Positions 1-10,235 of a DNA stretch of 64,000 nucleotides are shown here, piece by piece (the first letter of the stretch is position 1; each line of letters starts with the position of its first letter). Made by a program: the position numbers and the translations under genes. Source of the stretch: Hippophae tibetana (Eukaryota; Streptophyta; Magnoliopsida; Rosales; Elaeagnaceae); NCBI GenBank assembly GCA_037013495.1, contig CM072808.1:7417319-7481318 (forward strand), in the 5' to 3' direction. Below the pieces are notes generated by a model, which saw only the letters and a program-made list of their open reading frames with translations, was not told the origin of the DNA and ran no database searches.

Positions 1-4
1 TAAA

Positions 5-364
5 CAATATGCATTTTCCTCAAACGGAAAATCATTTTTGTACCCAAATAACATCGTTTACATCACTTATTTACTGTTTAACGTTTTTGACGCACCATTT
101 TCATTTTACTTATTTCCGGTTTAATTCAATAGAGCTATAAGGGTGAGATTGGTGCCAATCTAGGTTTTTTTTTTATATTTTCAATCAATCTCTCTTATTG
201 AAAAAGTATTGAGTAGAAAAAAAGAAAGGGGATGTTGTTCACATTTTCAAAAACAAAAAAACATTTGTTAAATAAGAGTAACAACTTTCAACGTTGATAA
301 CTTTTTACTCGGGTGTCGAAACGAATATTATAATTTATTAAATGGAAGCTCATATCAAATTAAA
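5..364 (+). repeat. Class A monomer (example), alpha tail
   Basis: Class A starts gcattttcctc followed by aaa(a/g)gaaaatcattt, then reads ttactgtttaa or ttactctttaa, gacgcaccattttc, tatttccggtttaattc, aatagagctataaggg and gatctaggttt. Its second half is alpha type: ctcttattgaaaaagtattg, ttcacatttt, aataagagtaacaac, ttactcggg and aatttattaaatggaag. Further A copies start at 2905, 4351, 7610, 10141, 13393, 15203, 18098, 20630, 21353, 23891, 25703, 29693, 30774, 32947, 34752, 36559, 38722, 43418, 46315, 49185, 51332, 53140, 55166, 56852, 60473 and 61866. A is most often followed by D. The class is an assignment by eye from diagnostic bases, not from a computed tree. Confidence 0.85.
36..73 (+). 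other. Most conserved block of the monomer (example)
   Basis: The block runs from tttttgtaccc through aaataacatcgtttacatc to acttattta. It is kept in all classes apart from C (tatccaaat), D' (gcaccc) and most E copies (tttaattcacc). It is also where class chimeras change from one parent to the other. Known: in other satellites, blocks of low variability may mark protein binding or simply regions favoured for exchange. The sequence cannot tell which applies here. Confidence 0.6.
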
Positions 365-727
365 CAATATGCATTGGTGTCGAAAGGAAAATCGTTTTTG
401 TACCCAAATAACATCGTTTACATCACTTATTTAGTGTTTAAAGTTATTGACACACTATTTTTTTATTTTACTTACTTCAAGTTTAATTCAGAAGAGCTAG
501 AAAGGAAATATTGGTGCCGACCTAGGGTTGTTTATTTATATTTTCAACCAATCTCTATTATTCAAAAAAAGTTGAGAAGAGAAAAAGAAAGGGAATGTTG
601 TTCAAATTTTCTAAACCAAAAACACATTTGGTAAATATGAGTTACAACTTTCAACGGAGTGAACTTTTGACTAGGGTATCGAAACGACTATTATAATATA
701 TGAAATTGAAGCTCATATCAAATTACA
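365..727 (+). repeat. Class B monomer (example), beta tail
   Basis: Class B starts gcattggtgtcgaaagg or gcattggtttcgaaagg (some copies gtgacg). It carries gacacaccattttc, cttcaa(a/g)tttaattc, gagctacaaagg and gccaacctagggttg. The beta tail has ctattattcaaaaaaagttg, a 22-nt purine run at 574-595 and ttcaaattttctaaacc. It ends with a class-specific gagtgaacttttgac, replaced by gaacgaacttttgac in the middle of the window. Copies recur at 3266, 5803, 13755, 16293, 17378, 19910, 22078, 24254, 24617, 26065, 26432, 30054, 33671, 35478, 37644, 39446, 40166, 42337, 42698, 47761, 48481, 49908, 58666, 59388 and 62588, among others. B is usually followed by C. Confidence 0.85.
574..595 (+). other. Purine-only tract in beta-tailed monomers (example)
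   Basis: This is a 22-nt run of only A and G in a B monomer. The D equivalent is 23 nt at 1299-1321. It recurs about once per beta monomer, roughly every 361-725 bp. In alpha monomers the same place reads gagtagaaaaaaagaacgg, broken by t and c. It could affect nucleosome placement or DNA shape; no function is shown. Confidence 0.75.
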
Positions 728-1088
728 CAATATGCGTTGGTCTCGCAAGGAAAATCGTTTTTGTATCCAAATAACATCGTTTACATTACTCATTTAATGT
801 TTAAAGTTTTTGACTCACCATTTTCATTTTACTTACTTCCGGTTTAATTTAATAGAGCTATATAGGAGATATTGGGGCCGACCTAGGATTTTTTTTTTTA
901 TGTTCAATCAATCTCTCTTATTGAAAATAATATTGAGTAGAAAAAAAGATAGGTTATGTTGTTCACATTTTTAAAAACAAAAAAACATTTGGTAAATAAG
1001 AGTAACAACTTTCAACGGAGATAACTTTTTACTCGTGTATCGAAACAAATATTACAATTTATTAAATGGAAGCTCGTATCAAATTACA
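728..1088 (+). repeat. Class C monomer (example), alpha tail
   Basis: Class C starts gcgttggtctcgcaagg (rarely gcattggtctcgcaagg) and has tttgtatccaaataac where other classes have gtaccc. It then reads tttacattacttatttaatg, tttgactcacc, tttaatttaata and cctaggattgt. The first half of the tail is alpha type. From about 17.7 kb many copies carry a hybrid ending (catttggtatatatgag, gactggggtacc) and are then followed by A instead of D. Other copies: 3629, 6164, 8694, 11225, 16664, 17739, 20271, 24978, 26793, 30415, 32587, 34032, 35839, 38003, 39806, 40527, 43059, 45231, 45591, 47402, 48122, 48825, 50269, 50972, 52416, 54441, 56493, 59750, 62950 and 63678. Confidence 0.85.
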
Positions 1089-1453
1089 CAATATGAATTG
1101 GTCTCGCAAGAAAAAAATTGTTTTTGTACCCAAATAACATCGTTTACATCACTTATTTATTGTTTAAAGATTTTGACGCACCGTTTTCATTTTACTTACT
1201 TCCGATTTAATTCAAGAGAGCTAGAAAGGAGATATTGGTGTAGACCTAGGGTTATTTATTTATATTTTCAATCAATCTCTATTATTCATTAAAAAAATGG
1301 AGAAGAGAAAAAGAAAGGGAATGTTGTTCACATTTTCAAAAACAAAAATACATTTGGTAACTATGAGTTACAACTTTCAACGGAGATAACTTTTGACTCG
1401 AGTATCCAAACGAATATTATAATATATCAAATTCAAGCTCATATCAAATTAAA
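1089..1453 (+). repeat. Class D monomer (example), beta tail
   Basis: Class D is the commonest class. It starts gcattggtctcgcaagaaaaaaatc (here gaattgg), then reads ttagtgtttaaagattttg, acgcaccgttttc, caagagagctagaaagg and gcagacctagggtt or gccgacctagggtt. The beta tail contains aaaaatggagaagag and ttggtaaatatgagttac. It follows almost every alpha-tailed monomer, so alpha and beta monomers tend to alternate. Examples across the window: 1814, 2541, 3988, 4714, 5440, 7248, 13031, 15930, 18460, 23529, 28605, 33306, 36920, 43777, 49545, 53502, 57216 and 62226. The 12309 copy lacks four bases of the usual acttactt block. Confidence 0.85.
1414..1425. other. 12-bp perfect palindrome atattataatat (example)
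   Basis: The sequence equals its own reverse complement. It is present in most D and A/D monomers, while B has the 10-bp core tattataata and alpha tails break it (atattataattt). Known: short dyads are common in AT-rich satellites and have been proposed as non-B DNA elements. Here it may be only a consequence of AT content. Confidence 0.6.
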
Positions 1454-1813
1454 CAATATGCATTGGTGTCGTAAGGAAAATCGTTTTTGTACCCAAATAA
1501 CATCGTTTAATTCACCTATTTAATGTTTAAAGTTTTTAACTCACCATTTTCATTTTACTTACTTCCAGTTTAATTTAATAGAGCTATAAAGGAAATATTG
1601 GTGCCGATCTAGGTTTGTTTTTTTATATTTTCAATCAATCTCTCTTATTGAAAAAGTATTGTGTAGAAAAAAGAACGGAGATGTTGTTCACATTTTCAAA
1701 AACAAAAAAACATTTGGTAAATAAGATTAACAACTTTCAACGGAGATAACTTTTTACTCGGGTATCGAAACAAATATTATAATTTATTAAATGGAAGCTC
1801 GTATCAAATTACA
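1454..1813 (+). repeat. Class E monomer (example), alpha tail
   Basis: Class E starts gcattggtgtcgtaagg (or tcataagg) and in most copies has a private tttaattcacctatttaatg in place of tttacatcacttattta. It continues tttgactcacc, tttaatttaatagag, aaggaaatattggtg and gatctaggtttg, then an alpha tail. It resembles C in the middle but A in the ctaggttt stretch. Copies: 2179, 5080, 6887, 9417, 11948, 12669, 14481, 15569, 18821, 22439, 23169, 27518, 28244 and 28969. Two-class relatives with tttacatcacttatttaatg are at 31502, 44143 and 57581. E is almost always flanked by D on both sides. Confidence 0.85.
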
Positions 1814-2904
1814 CAATATGCATTGGTCTCGCAAGAAAAAAATCGTTTTTGTGCCCAAATAACATCATTTACATCACTTATTTAGTGTTTAAAGATTTTG
1901 ACGCACCGTTTTCATTTTACTTACTTCCGGTTTATTTCAAGAGAGCTAGAAAGGAGATATTGGTGCAGACCTAGGGTTTTTTATTTATATTTTCAATCAA
2001 TCTCTATTATTCATTAAAAAAATGGAGAAGAGAAAAAGAAAGGGAATGTTGTTCACATTTTCAAAAACAAAAATACATTTGGTAAATATGAGTTACAACT
2101 TTCAACGGAGATAACTTTTGACTCGGGTATCCAAACGAATATTATAATATATCAAATTCAACCTCATATCAAATTACACAATATGCATTGGTGTCGTAAG
2201 GAAAATCGTTTTTGTACCCAAATAACATCGTTTAATTCACCTATTTAATGTTTAAAGTTTTTGACTCACCATTTTTATTTTACTTACTTCCTTTTTAATT
2301 TAATAGAGCTATAAAGGAAATATTGGTGCCGATCTAGGTTTGTTTTTTTTTATATTTTCAATCAATCTCTCTTATTGAAAAAGTATTGAGTAGAAAAAAG
2401 AACGGAGATGTTGTTCACATTTTCAAAAACTAAAAAACATTTGGTAAATAAGATTAACAACTTTCAACGGAGATAACTTTTTACTCGGGTATCGAAACAT
2501 ATATTATAATTTATTAAATGGAAGCTCGTATCAAATTACACAATATGCATTGGTCTCGCAAGAAAAAAATCGTTTTTGTACCCAAATAACATCGTTTACA
2601 TCACTTATTTAGTGTTTAAAGATTTTGACGCACCGTTTTCATTTTACTTACTTCCGGTTTATTTCAAGGGAGCTAGAAAGGAGATATTGGTGCCGACCTA
2701 GGGTTGTTTATTTATATTTTCAATCAATCTCTATTATTCAATAAAAAAATGGAGAAGAGAAAAAGAAAGGGAATGTTGTTCAAATTTTCAAAAAAAAAAA
2801 ATATTTGGTAAATATGAGTTACAACTTTCAACGAAGATAACTTTTCACTGGGGTACCGAAACGAATATTATAATATAACAAATTAAAGGTCGTATCAAAT
2901 TAAA

Positions 2905-5174
2905 CAATATGCATTTTCCTCAAACGGAAAATCATTTTTATTACCCAAATAACATCGTTTACATCACTTATTTACTGTTTAACGTTTTTGACGCACCATT
3001 TTCATTTTACTTATTTCCGGTTTAATTCAATAGAGCTATAAGGGTGAGATTGGTGCCAATCTAGGTTTTTTTTTTATATTTTCAATCAATCTCTCTTATT
3101 GAAAAAGTATTGAGTAGAAAAAAAGAACGGAGATGTTGTTCACATTTTCAAAAACAAAAAAACATTTGTTAAATAAGAGTAACAACTTTCAACGTTGATA
3201 ACTTTTTACTCGGGTGTCGAAACGAATATTATAATTTATTAAATGGAAGCTCATATCAAATTAAACAATATGCATTGGTGTCGAAAGGAAAATCATTTTT
3301 GTACCCAAATAACATCGTTTACATCACTTATTTAGTGTTTAAAGTTATTGACACACTATTTTTTTATTTTACTTACTTCAAGTTTAATTCAGAAGAGCTA
3401 GAAAGGAGATATTGGTGCCGACCTAGGGTTGTTTATTTATATTTTCAACCAATCTCTATTATTCAAAAAACGTTGAGAAGAGAAAAAGAAAGGGAATGTT
3501 GTTCAAATTTTCTAAACCAAAAACACATTTGTTAAATATGAGTTACAACTTTCAACGGAGTGAAGTTTTGACTCGGGTATCGAAACGACTATTATAATAT
3601 ATGACATTTAAGCTCATATCAAATTACACAATATGCGTTGGTCTCGCAAGGAAAATCGTTTTTGTATCCAAATAACATCGTTTACATTACTTATTTAATG
3701 TTTAAAGTTTTTGACTCACCATTTTCATTTTACTTACTTCCGGTTTAATTTAATAGAGCTATATAGGAGATATTGGGGCCGACCTAGGATTTTTTTTTAT
3801 ATGTTCAATCAATCTCTCTTATTGAAAAAGTATTGAGTAGAAAAAAGAACGGAGATGTTGTTCACATTTTCAAAAACAAAAAAACATTTGGTAAATAAGA
3901 TTAACAACTTTCAACGAAGATAACTTTTTACTCGAGTATCGAAACATATATTATAATTTATTAAATGGAAGCTCGTATCAAATTACACAATATGAATTGG
4001 TCTCGCAAGAAAAAAATCGTTTTTGTACCCAAATAACATAATTTACATCACTTATTTAGTGTTTAAAGATTTTGACGCACTGTTTTCATTTTACTTACTT
4101 CCGGTTTATTTCAAGAGAGCTAGAAAGGAGATATTGGTGCCGACCTAGGGTTGTTTATTTATATTTTCAATCAATCTCTATTATTCAATAAAAAAATGGA
4201 GAAGTGAAAAAGAAAGGGAATGTTGTTCAAATTTTCAAAAAAAAAAATATTTGGTAAATATGAGTTACAACTTTCAACGAAGATAACTTTTGATTGTTGT
4301 ACCGAAACGAATATTATAATATATCAAATTAAAGCTCGTATCAAATTAAACAATATGCATTTTCCTCGAAAAGAAAATCATTTTCGTACCCAAATAACAT
4401 CGTTTACAGCACTTATTTACTCTTTAAAGTTTTTGACGCACCATTTTCATTTTACTTATTTCCGGTTTAATTCAAAAGAGCTATAAGGGTGAGATTGGTG
4501 CCGATCTAGGTTTGTTTTTTTTTATATTTTCAATCAATCTCTCTTATTCAAAAAGTATTGAGTAGAAAAAAAGAACGGAGATGTTGTTCACATTTTCAAA
4601 AACAAAAAAACATTTGGTAAATAAGATTAACAACTTTCAACGAAGATAACTTTTTACTCGAGTATCGAAACATATATTATAATTTATTAAATGGAAGTTC
4701 GTATCAAATTACACAATATGAATTGGTCTCGCAAGAAAAAAATCGTTTTTGTACCCAAATAACATAATTTACATCACTTATTTAGTGTTTAAAGATTTTG
4801 ACGCACCGTTTTCATTTTACTTACTTCCGGTTTATTTCAAGAGAGCTAGAAAGGAGATATTGGTGCAGACCTAGGGTTTTTTATTTATATTTTCAATCAA
4901 TCTCTATTATTCATTAAAAAAATGGAGAAGAGAAAAAGAAAGGGAATGTTGTTCACATTTTCAAAAACAAAAAAAACATTTGGTAAATAAGATTAACAAC
5001 TTTCAACGGAGATAACTTTTGACTCGAGTATCCAAACGAATATTATAATATATCAAATTCAAGCTCATATCAAATTACACAATATGCATTGGTATCGTAA
5101 GGAAAATCGTTTTTGTACCCAAATAACATCGTTTAATTCACCTATTTAATGTTTAAAGTTTTTGACTCACCATT
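2905..5174 (+). repeat. Second A-B-C-D block followed by A-D-E
   Basis: Starts are 2905 A, 3266 B, 3629 C, 3988 D, 4351 A, 4714 D and 5080 E. The first four repeat 5-1453. The D-A-E part shares private variants with 14840-15929, such as gagaagtgaaaaag near 4200 and 15055, and gcattggtatcg at 5080 and 15569. The later copy lacks the intervening D monomer and passes directly from an A head into a tail like that of 4714. Confidence 0.75.
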
Positions 5175-7704
5175 TTCATTCTACTTACTTCCGGTTTAAT
5201 TTAATAGAGCTATAAAGGAAATATTGGTGCCGATCTAGGTTTGTTTTTTTATATTTTCAATCGATCTCTCTTATTGAAAAAGTATTGAGTAGAAAAAAGA
5301 ACGGAGATGTTGTTTACATTTTCAAAAACAAAAAAACAGTTGGTAAATAAGAGTAACAACTTTCAACGGAGATAACTTTCTACTCGGGTATCAAAACGAA
5401 TATTATAATATTTTAAATGTAAGTTCCTATCAAATTACAAAATATGCATTGGTCTCACAAGAAAAAATTGTTTTTGTACCCAAATAACATTGTTTACATC
5501 ACTTATTTAGTGTTTAAAGTTTTTGACGCACCATTTTAATTTTACTTACTTCCGGTTTAATTCAAGAGAGCTAGAAAGGAGATATATGTGCCGACCTAGG
5601 GTTGTTTATTTATATTTTCAATCAATCTCTATTATTCAAAAAAAATGGAGAAGAGAAATAGAAAGGGAATGTTGTTCAAATTTTCAAAAACAAAAAACAC
5701 ATTTGGTAAATATGAGTTACAAGTTTTAACAGAGATAACTTTTGACTCGGGTATCCAAACGAATATTATAATATATCAAATTGAAGCTCATACCAAATTA
5801 AACAATATGCATTGGTTTTGAATGGAAAATCGTTTTTGTACCCAAATAACATTGTTTACATCACTTATTTAGTGTTTAAAGTTTTTGACACACCATTTTC
5901 ATTTTACTTACTTCAAGTTTAATTCAATAGAGCTATAAAGGAGATATTGGTACCAACCTAGGGTTGTTTATTTATATTTTCAATCAATCTCTATTATTCA
6001 AAAAAAGTTCAGAAGAGAAAAAGAAAGGGAATGTTGTTCAAATTTTCAAAACCAAAAACACATTTGGTAAATATGAGTTACAACTTTCAACGGAGTGAAC
6101 TTTTGACTAAGGTATCGAAACAACTATTATAATATATCAAATTGAAGCTCATATCAAATTACACAATATGCATTGCTCTCGCCAGGAAAATCTATTTTGT
6201 ATCCAAATAACATCGTTTACATTACTTATTTAATGTTTAAAGTTTTTGACTCACCATTTTCATTTTACTTACTTCCTATTTAATTTAATACAACTATAAA
6301 GGAGATATTGGTGCCGAACTAGGATTTTTTTTTTATATTTTCAATCAATCTCTCTTATTGAAAAAATATTGAGTAGGAAAAAAGAACGGAGATTTCTTCA
6401 CATTTTCAAAAACAAAAAAACATTTGGTAAATATGAGTTACAACTTTCAACGAAGATAACTTTTGACTCGGGTACCGAAACAATTATTATAATATATCAA
6501 ATTAAAGCTCGTATCAAATTAAACAATATGCATTTTCCTCGAAAGGAAAATCATTTTTGTACCCAAATAACATCGTTTACATCACTTATTTAGTGTTTAA
6601 AGATTTTGACGCACCGTTTTCATTTTACTTACTTCCGGTTTATTTCAAGAGAGCTAGAAAGGAGATATTGGTGCAGACCTAGGGTTTTTTATTTATATTT
6701 TCAATCAATCTCTATTATTCATTAAAAAAATGGAGAAGAGAAAAGGAAAGGGAATGTTGTTCACATTTTCAAAAACAAAAATACATTTGGTAAATATGAG
6801 TTACAACTTTCAACGGAGATAACTTTTGACTCGGGTATCCAAACGAATATTATAATATATCAAATTCAAGCTCATGTCAAATTACACAATATGCATTGGT
6901 GTCTTAAGGAAAATCCTTTTTGTACCCAAATAACATCGTTTACATCACCTATTTAATGTTTAAAGTTTTTGACTCACCATTTTCATTTTACTTACTTCCG
7001 GTTTAATTTAATAGAGCTATAAAGGAAATATTGGTGCCGATCTAGGTTTGTTTTTTTATATTTTCAATCAATCTCTCTTATTGAAAACGTATTGAGTAGA
7101 AAAAAAGAACGGAGATGTTGTTCACATTTTCAAAAACAAAAAAACATTTGGTAAATAAGATTAACAAATTTCAACGGAGATAACTTTTTACTCGGGTATC
7201 GAAACAAATATTATAATTTATTAAATGGAAGCTCGTATCAAATTACACAATATGCATTGGTCTCGCAAGAAAAAAATCGTTTTTGTACCCAAATAACATC
7301 GTTTACATCACTTATTTAGTGTTTATTGATTTTGACGCACCGTTTTCATTTTACTTACTCTCGGTTTATTTCAAGAGAGCTAGAAAGGAGATATTGGTGC
7401 CGACCTAGGGTTGTTTATTTATATTTTCAATCAATCTCTATAATTCAATAAAAAAATGGAGAAGAGAAAAAAAAGGGAATGTTGTTCAAATTTTCAAAAA
7501 AAAAAATATTTGGTAAATATGAGTTACAACTTTCAACGAAGATAACTTTTGACTGGGGTACCGAAATGAATATTATAATATATCAAATTAAAGCTCGTAT
7601 CAAATTAAACAATATGCATTTTCCTCGAAAAGAAAATCATTTTCGTTCCCAAATAACATCGTTTACAGCACTTATTTACTCTTTAAATTTTTTGACGCAC
7701 CATT
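5175..7704 (+). repeat. Higher-order repeat, 2530 bp, copy 1 (7 monomers)
   Basis: Monomers are the rest of E at 5080, then 5440 D, 5803 B, 6164 C, 6524 A/D chimera, 6887 E, 7248 D and the head of A at 7610. Private marks include ttggttttgaatgg, gatatatgtgccg, caatcgatctctc, gagtaggaaaaaag, gatttcttcac and gtttattgattttg. All recur at +2530 bp in copy 2 and at about +5061 bp in copy 3. The left edge is at the shared gac(t/g)caccattttcatt near 5165-5180. Confidence 0.92.
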
Positions 7705-10235
7705 TTCATTCTACTTACTTCCGGTTTAATTTAATAGAGCTATAAAGGAAATATTGGTGCCGATCTAGGTTTGTTTTTTTATATTTTCAATCGATCTCTC
7801 TTATTGAAAAAGTATTGAGTAGAAAAAAGAACGGAGATGTTGTTTACATTTTCAAAAACAAAAAAACAGTTGGTAAATAAGAGTAACAACTTTCAACGGA
7901 GATAACTTTCTACTCGGGTATCAAAACGAATATTATAATATTTTAAATGTAAGTTCCTATCAAATTACAAAATATGCATTGGTCTCACAAGAAAAAATTG
8001 TTTTTGTACCCAAATAACATTGTTTACATCACTTATTTAGTGTTTAAAGTTTTTGACGCACCATTTTAATTTTACTTACTTCCGGTTTAATTCAAGAGAG
8101 CTAGAAAGGAGATATATGTGCCGACCTAGGGTTGTTTATTTATATTTTCAATCAATCTCTATTATTCAAAAAAAATGGAGAAGAGAAATAGAAAGGGAAT
8201 GTTGTTCAAATTTTCAAAAACAAAAAACACATTTGGTAAATATGAGTTACAAGTTTTAACAGAGATAACTTTTGACTCGGGTATCCAAACGAATATTATA
8301 ATATATCAAATTGAAGCTCATACCAAATTAAACAATATGCATTGGTTTTGAATGGAAAATCGTTTTTGTACCCAAATAACATTGTTTACATCACTTATTT
8401 AGTGTTTAAAGTTTTTGACACACCATTTTCATTTTACTTACTTCAAGTTTAATTCAATAGAGCTATAAAGGAGATATTGGTACCAACCTAGGGTTGTTTA
8501 TTTATATTTTCAATCAATCTCTATTATTCAAAAAAAGTTCAGAAGAGAAAAAGAAAGGGAATGTTGTTCAAATTTTCAAAACCAAAAACACATTTGGTAA
8601 ATATGAGTTACAACTTTCAACGGAGTGAACTTTTGACTAAGGTATCGAAACAACTATTATAATATATCAAATTGAAGCTCATATCAAATTACACAATATG
8701 CATTGCTCTCGCCAGGAAAATCTATTTTGTATCCAAATAACATCGTTTACATTACTTATTTAATGTTTAAAGTTTTTGACTCACCATTTTCATTTTACTT
8801 ACTTCCTATTTAATTTAATACAACTATAAAGGAGATATTGGTGCCGAACTAGGATTTTTTTTTTATATTTTCAATCAATCTCTCTTATTGAAAAAATATT
8901 GAGTAGGAAAAAAGAACGGAGATTTCTTCACATTTTCAAAAACAAAAAAACATTTGGTAAATATGAGTTACAACTTTCAACGAAGATAACTTTTGACTCG
9001 GGTACCGAAACAATTATTATAATATATCAAATTAAAGCTCGTATCAAATTAAACAATATGCATTTTCCTCGAAAGGAAAATCATTTTTGTACCCAAATAA
9101 CATCGTTTACATCACTTATTTAGTGTTTAAAGATTTTGACGCACCGTTTTCATTTTACTTACTTCCGGTTTATTTCAAGAGAGCTAGAAAGGAGATATTG
9201 GTGCAGACCTAGGGTTTTTTATTTATATTTTCAATCAATCTCTATTATTCATTAAAAAAATGGAGAAGAGAAAAGGAAAGGGAATGTTGTTCACATTTTC
9301 AAAAACAAAAATACATTTGGTAAATATGAGTTACAACTTTCAACGGAGATAACTTTTGACTCGGGTATCCAAACGAATATTATAATATATCAAATTCAAG
9401 CTCATGTCAAATTACACAATATGCATTGGTGTCTTAAGGAAAATCCTTTTTGTACCCAAATAACATCGTTTACATCACCTATTTAATGTTTAAAGTTTTT
9501 GACTCACCATTTTCATTTTACTTACTTCCGGTTTAATTTAATAGAGCTATAAAGGAAATATTGGTGCCGATCTAGGTTTGTTTTTTTATATTTTCAATCA
9601 ATCTCTCTTATTGAAAACGTATTGAGTAGAAAAAAAGAACGGAGATGTTGTTCACATTTTCAAAAACAAAAAAACATTTGGTAAATAAGATTAACAAATT
9701 TCAACGGAGATAACTTTTTACTCGGGTATCGAAACAAATATTATAATTTATTAAATGGAAGCTCGTATCAAATTACACAATATGCATTGGTCTCGCAAGA
9801 AAAAAATCGTTTTTGTACCCAAATAACATCGTTTACATCACTTATTTAGTGTTTATTGATTTTGACGCACCGTTTTCATTTTACTTACTCTCGGTTTATT
9901 TCAAGAGAGCTAGAAAGGAGATATTGGTGCCGACCTAGGGTTGTTTATTTATATTTTCAATCAATCTCTATAATTCAATAAAAAAATGGAGAAGAGAAAA
10001 AAAAGGGAATGTTGTTCAAATTTTCAAAAAAAAAAAATATTTGGTAAATATGAGTTACAACTTTCAACGAAGATAACTTTTGACTGGGGTACCGAAATGA
10101 ATATTATAATATATCAAATTAAAGCTCGTATCAAATTAAACAATATGCATTTTCCTCGAAAAGAAAATCATTTTCGTTCCCAAATAACATCGTTTACAGC
10201 ACTTATTTACTCTTTAAATTTTTTGACGCACCATT
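7705..10235 (+). repeat. Higher-order repeat, 2531 bp, copy 2 (7 monomers)
   Basis: The monomer order matches copy 1 (7970 D, 8333 B, 8694 C, 9054 A/D, 9417 E, 9778 D, 10141 A). In the lines I compared, the only difference from copy 1 is one extra A in the poly-A run near 10026-10037. Such identity, against the many differences between ordinary neighbouring monomers, points to a very recent duplication. An assembly artefact is the alternative. Confidence 0.92.

Larger units (their letters stand above)
1..2904 (+). repeat. Eight-monomer unit A-B-C-D-E-D-E-D, first copy
   Basis: Monomer starts are 5 A, 365 B, 728 C, 1089 D, 1454 E, 1814 D, 2179 E and 2541 D. The first four monomers are copied at 2905-4350 (offset about 2901 bp) with few differences, for example gaaaggggatg against gaacggagatg, and caaataa preceded by gtacc against ttacc. 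The E-D pairs at 1454-2178 and 2179-2904 are themselves near-duplicates about 725 bp apart. Inferred: an E-D dimer was amplified inside a larger A-B-C-D context. Confidence 0.8.

Noticed and set aside
1-361. The 361 bp unit as a dimer of two ~180 bp repeats.
   Set aside because: Comparing the two halves by eye shows only short AT-rich matches. The only clear internal repeat is the 10-bp atatcaaatt pair in beta tails.
690-760. CENP-B box.
   Set aside because: The tail has gactcggg, which fits the last part of the mammalian box (AnnCGGG), but the required TTCG at the start is absent. No monomer shows the full pattern.
1240-1260. Telomere-like tagggtt in cctagggttg, or a plant telo-box.
   Set aside because: Only one seven-base match occurs per monomer and never in tandem. 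It is part of the cctagg block and changes freely to ctaggttt or ctaggatt.
2800-3600. Inverted repeats or an inversion breakpoint between array segments.
   Set aside because: All anchors read on the + strand. Apparent matches on the reverse strand are short AT palindromes.
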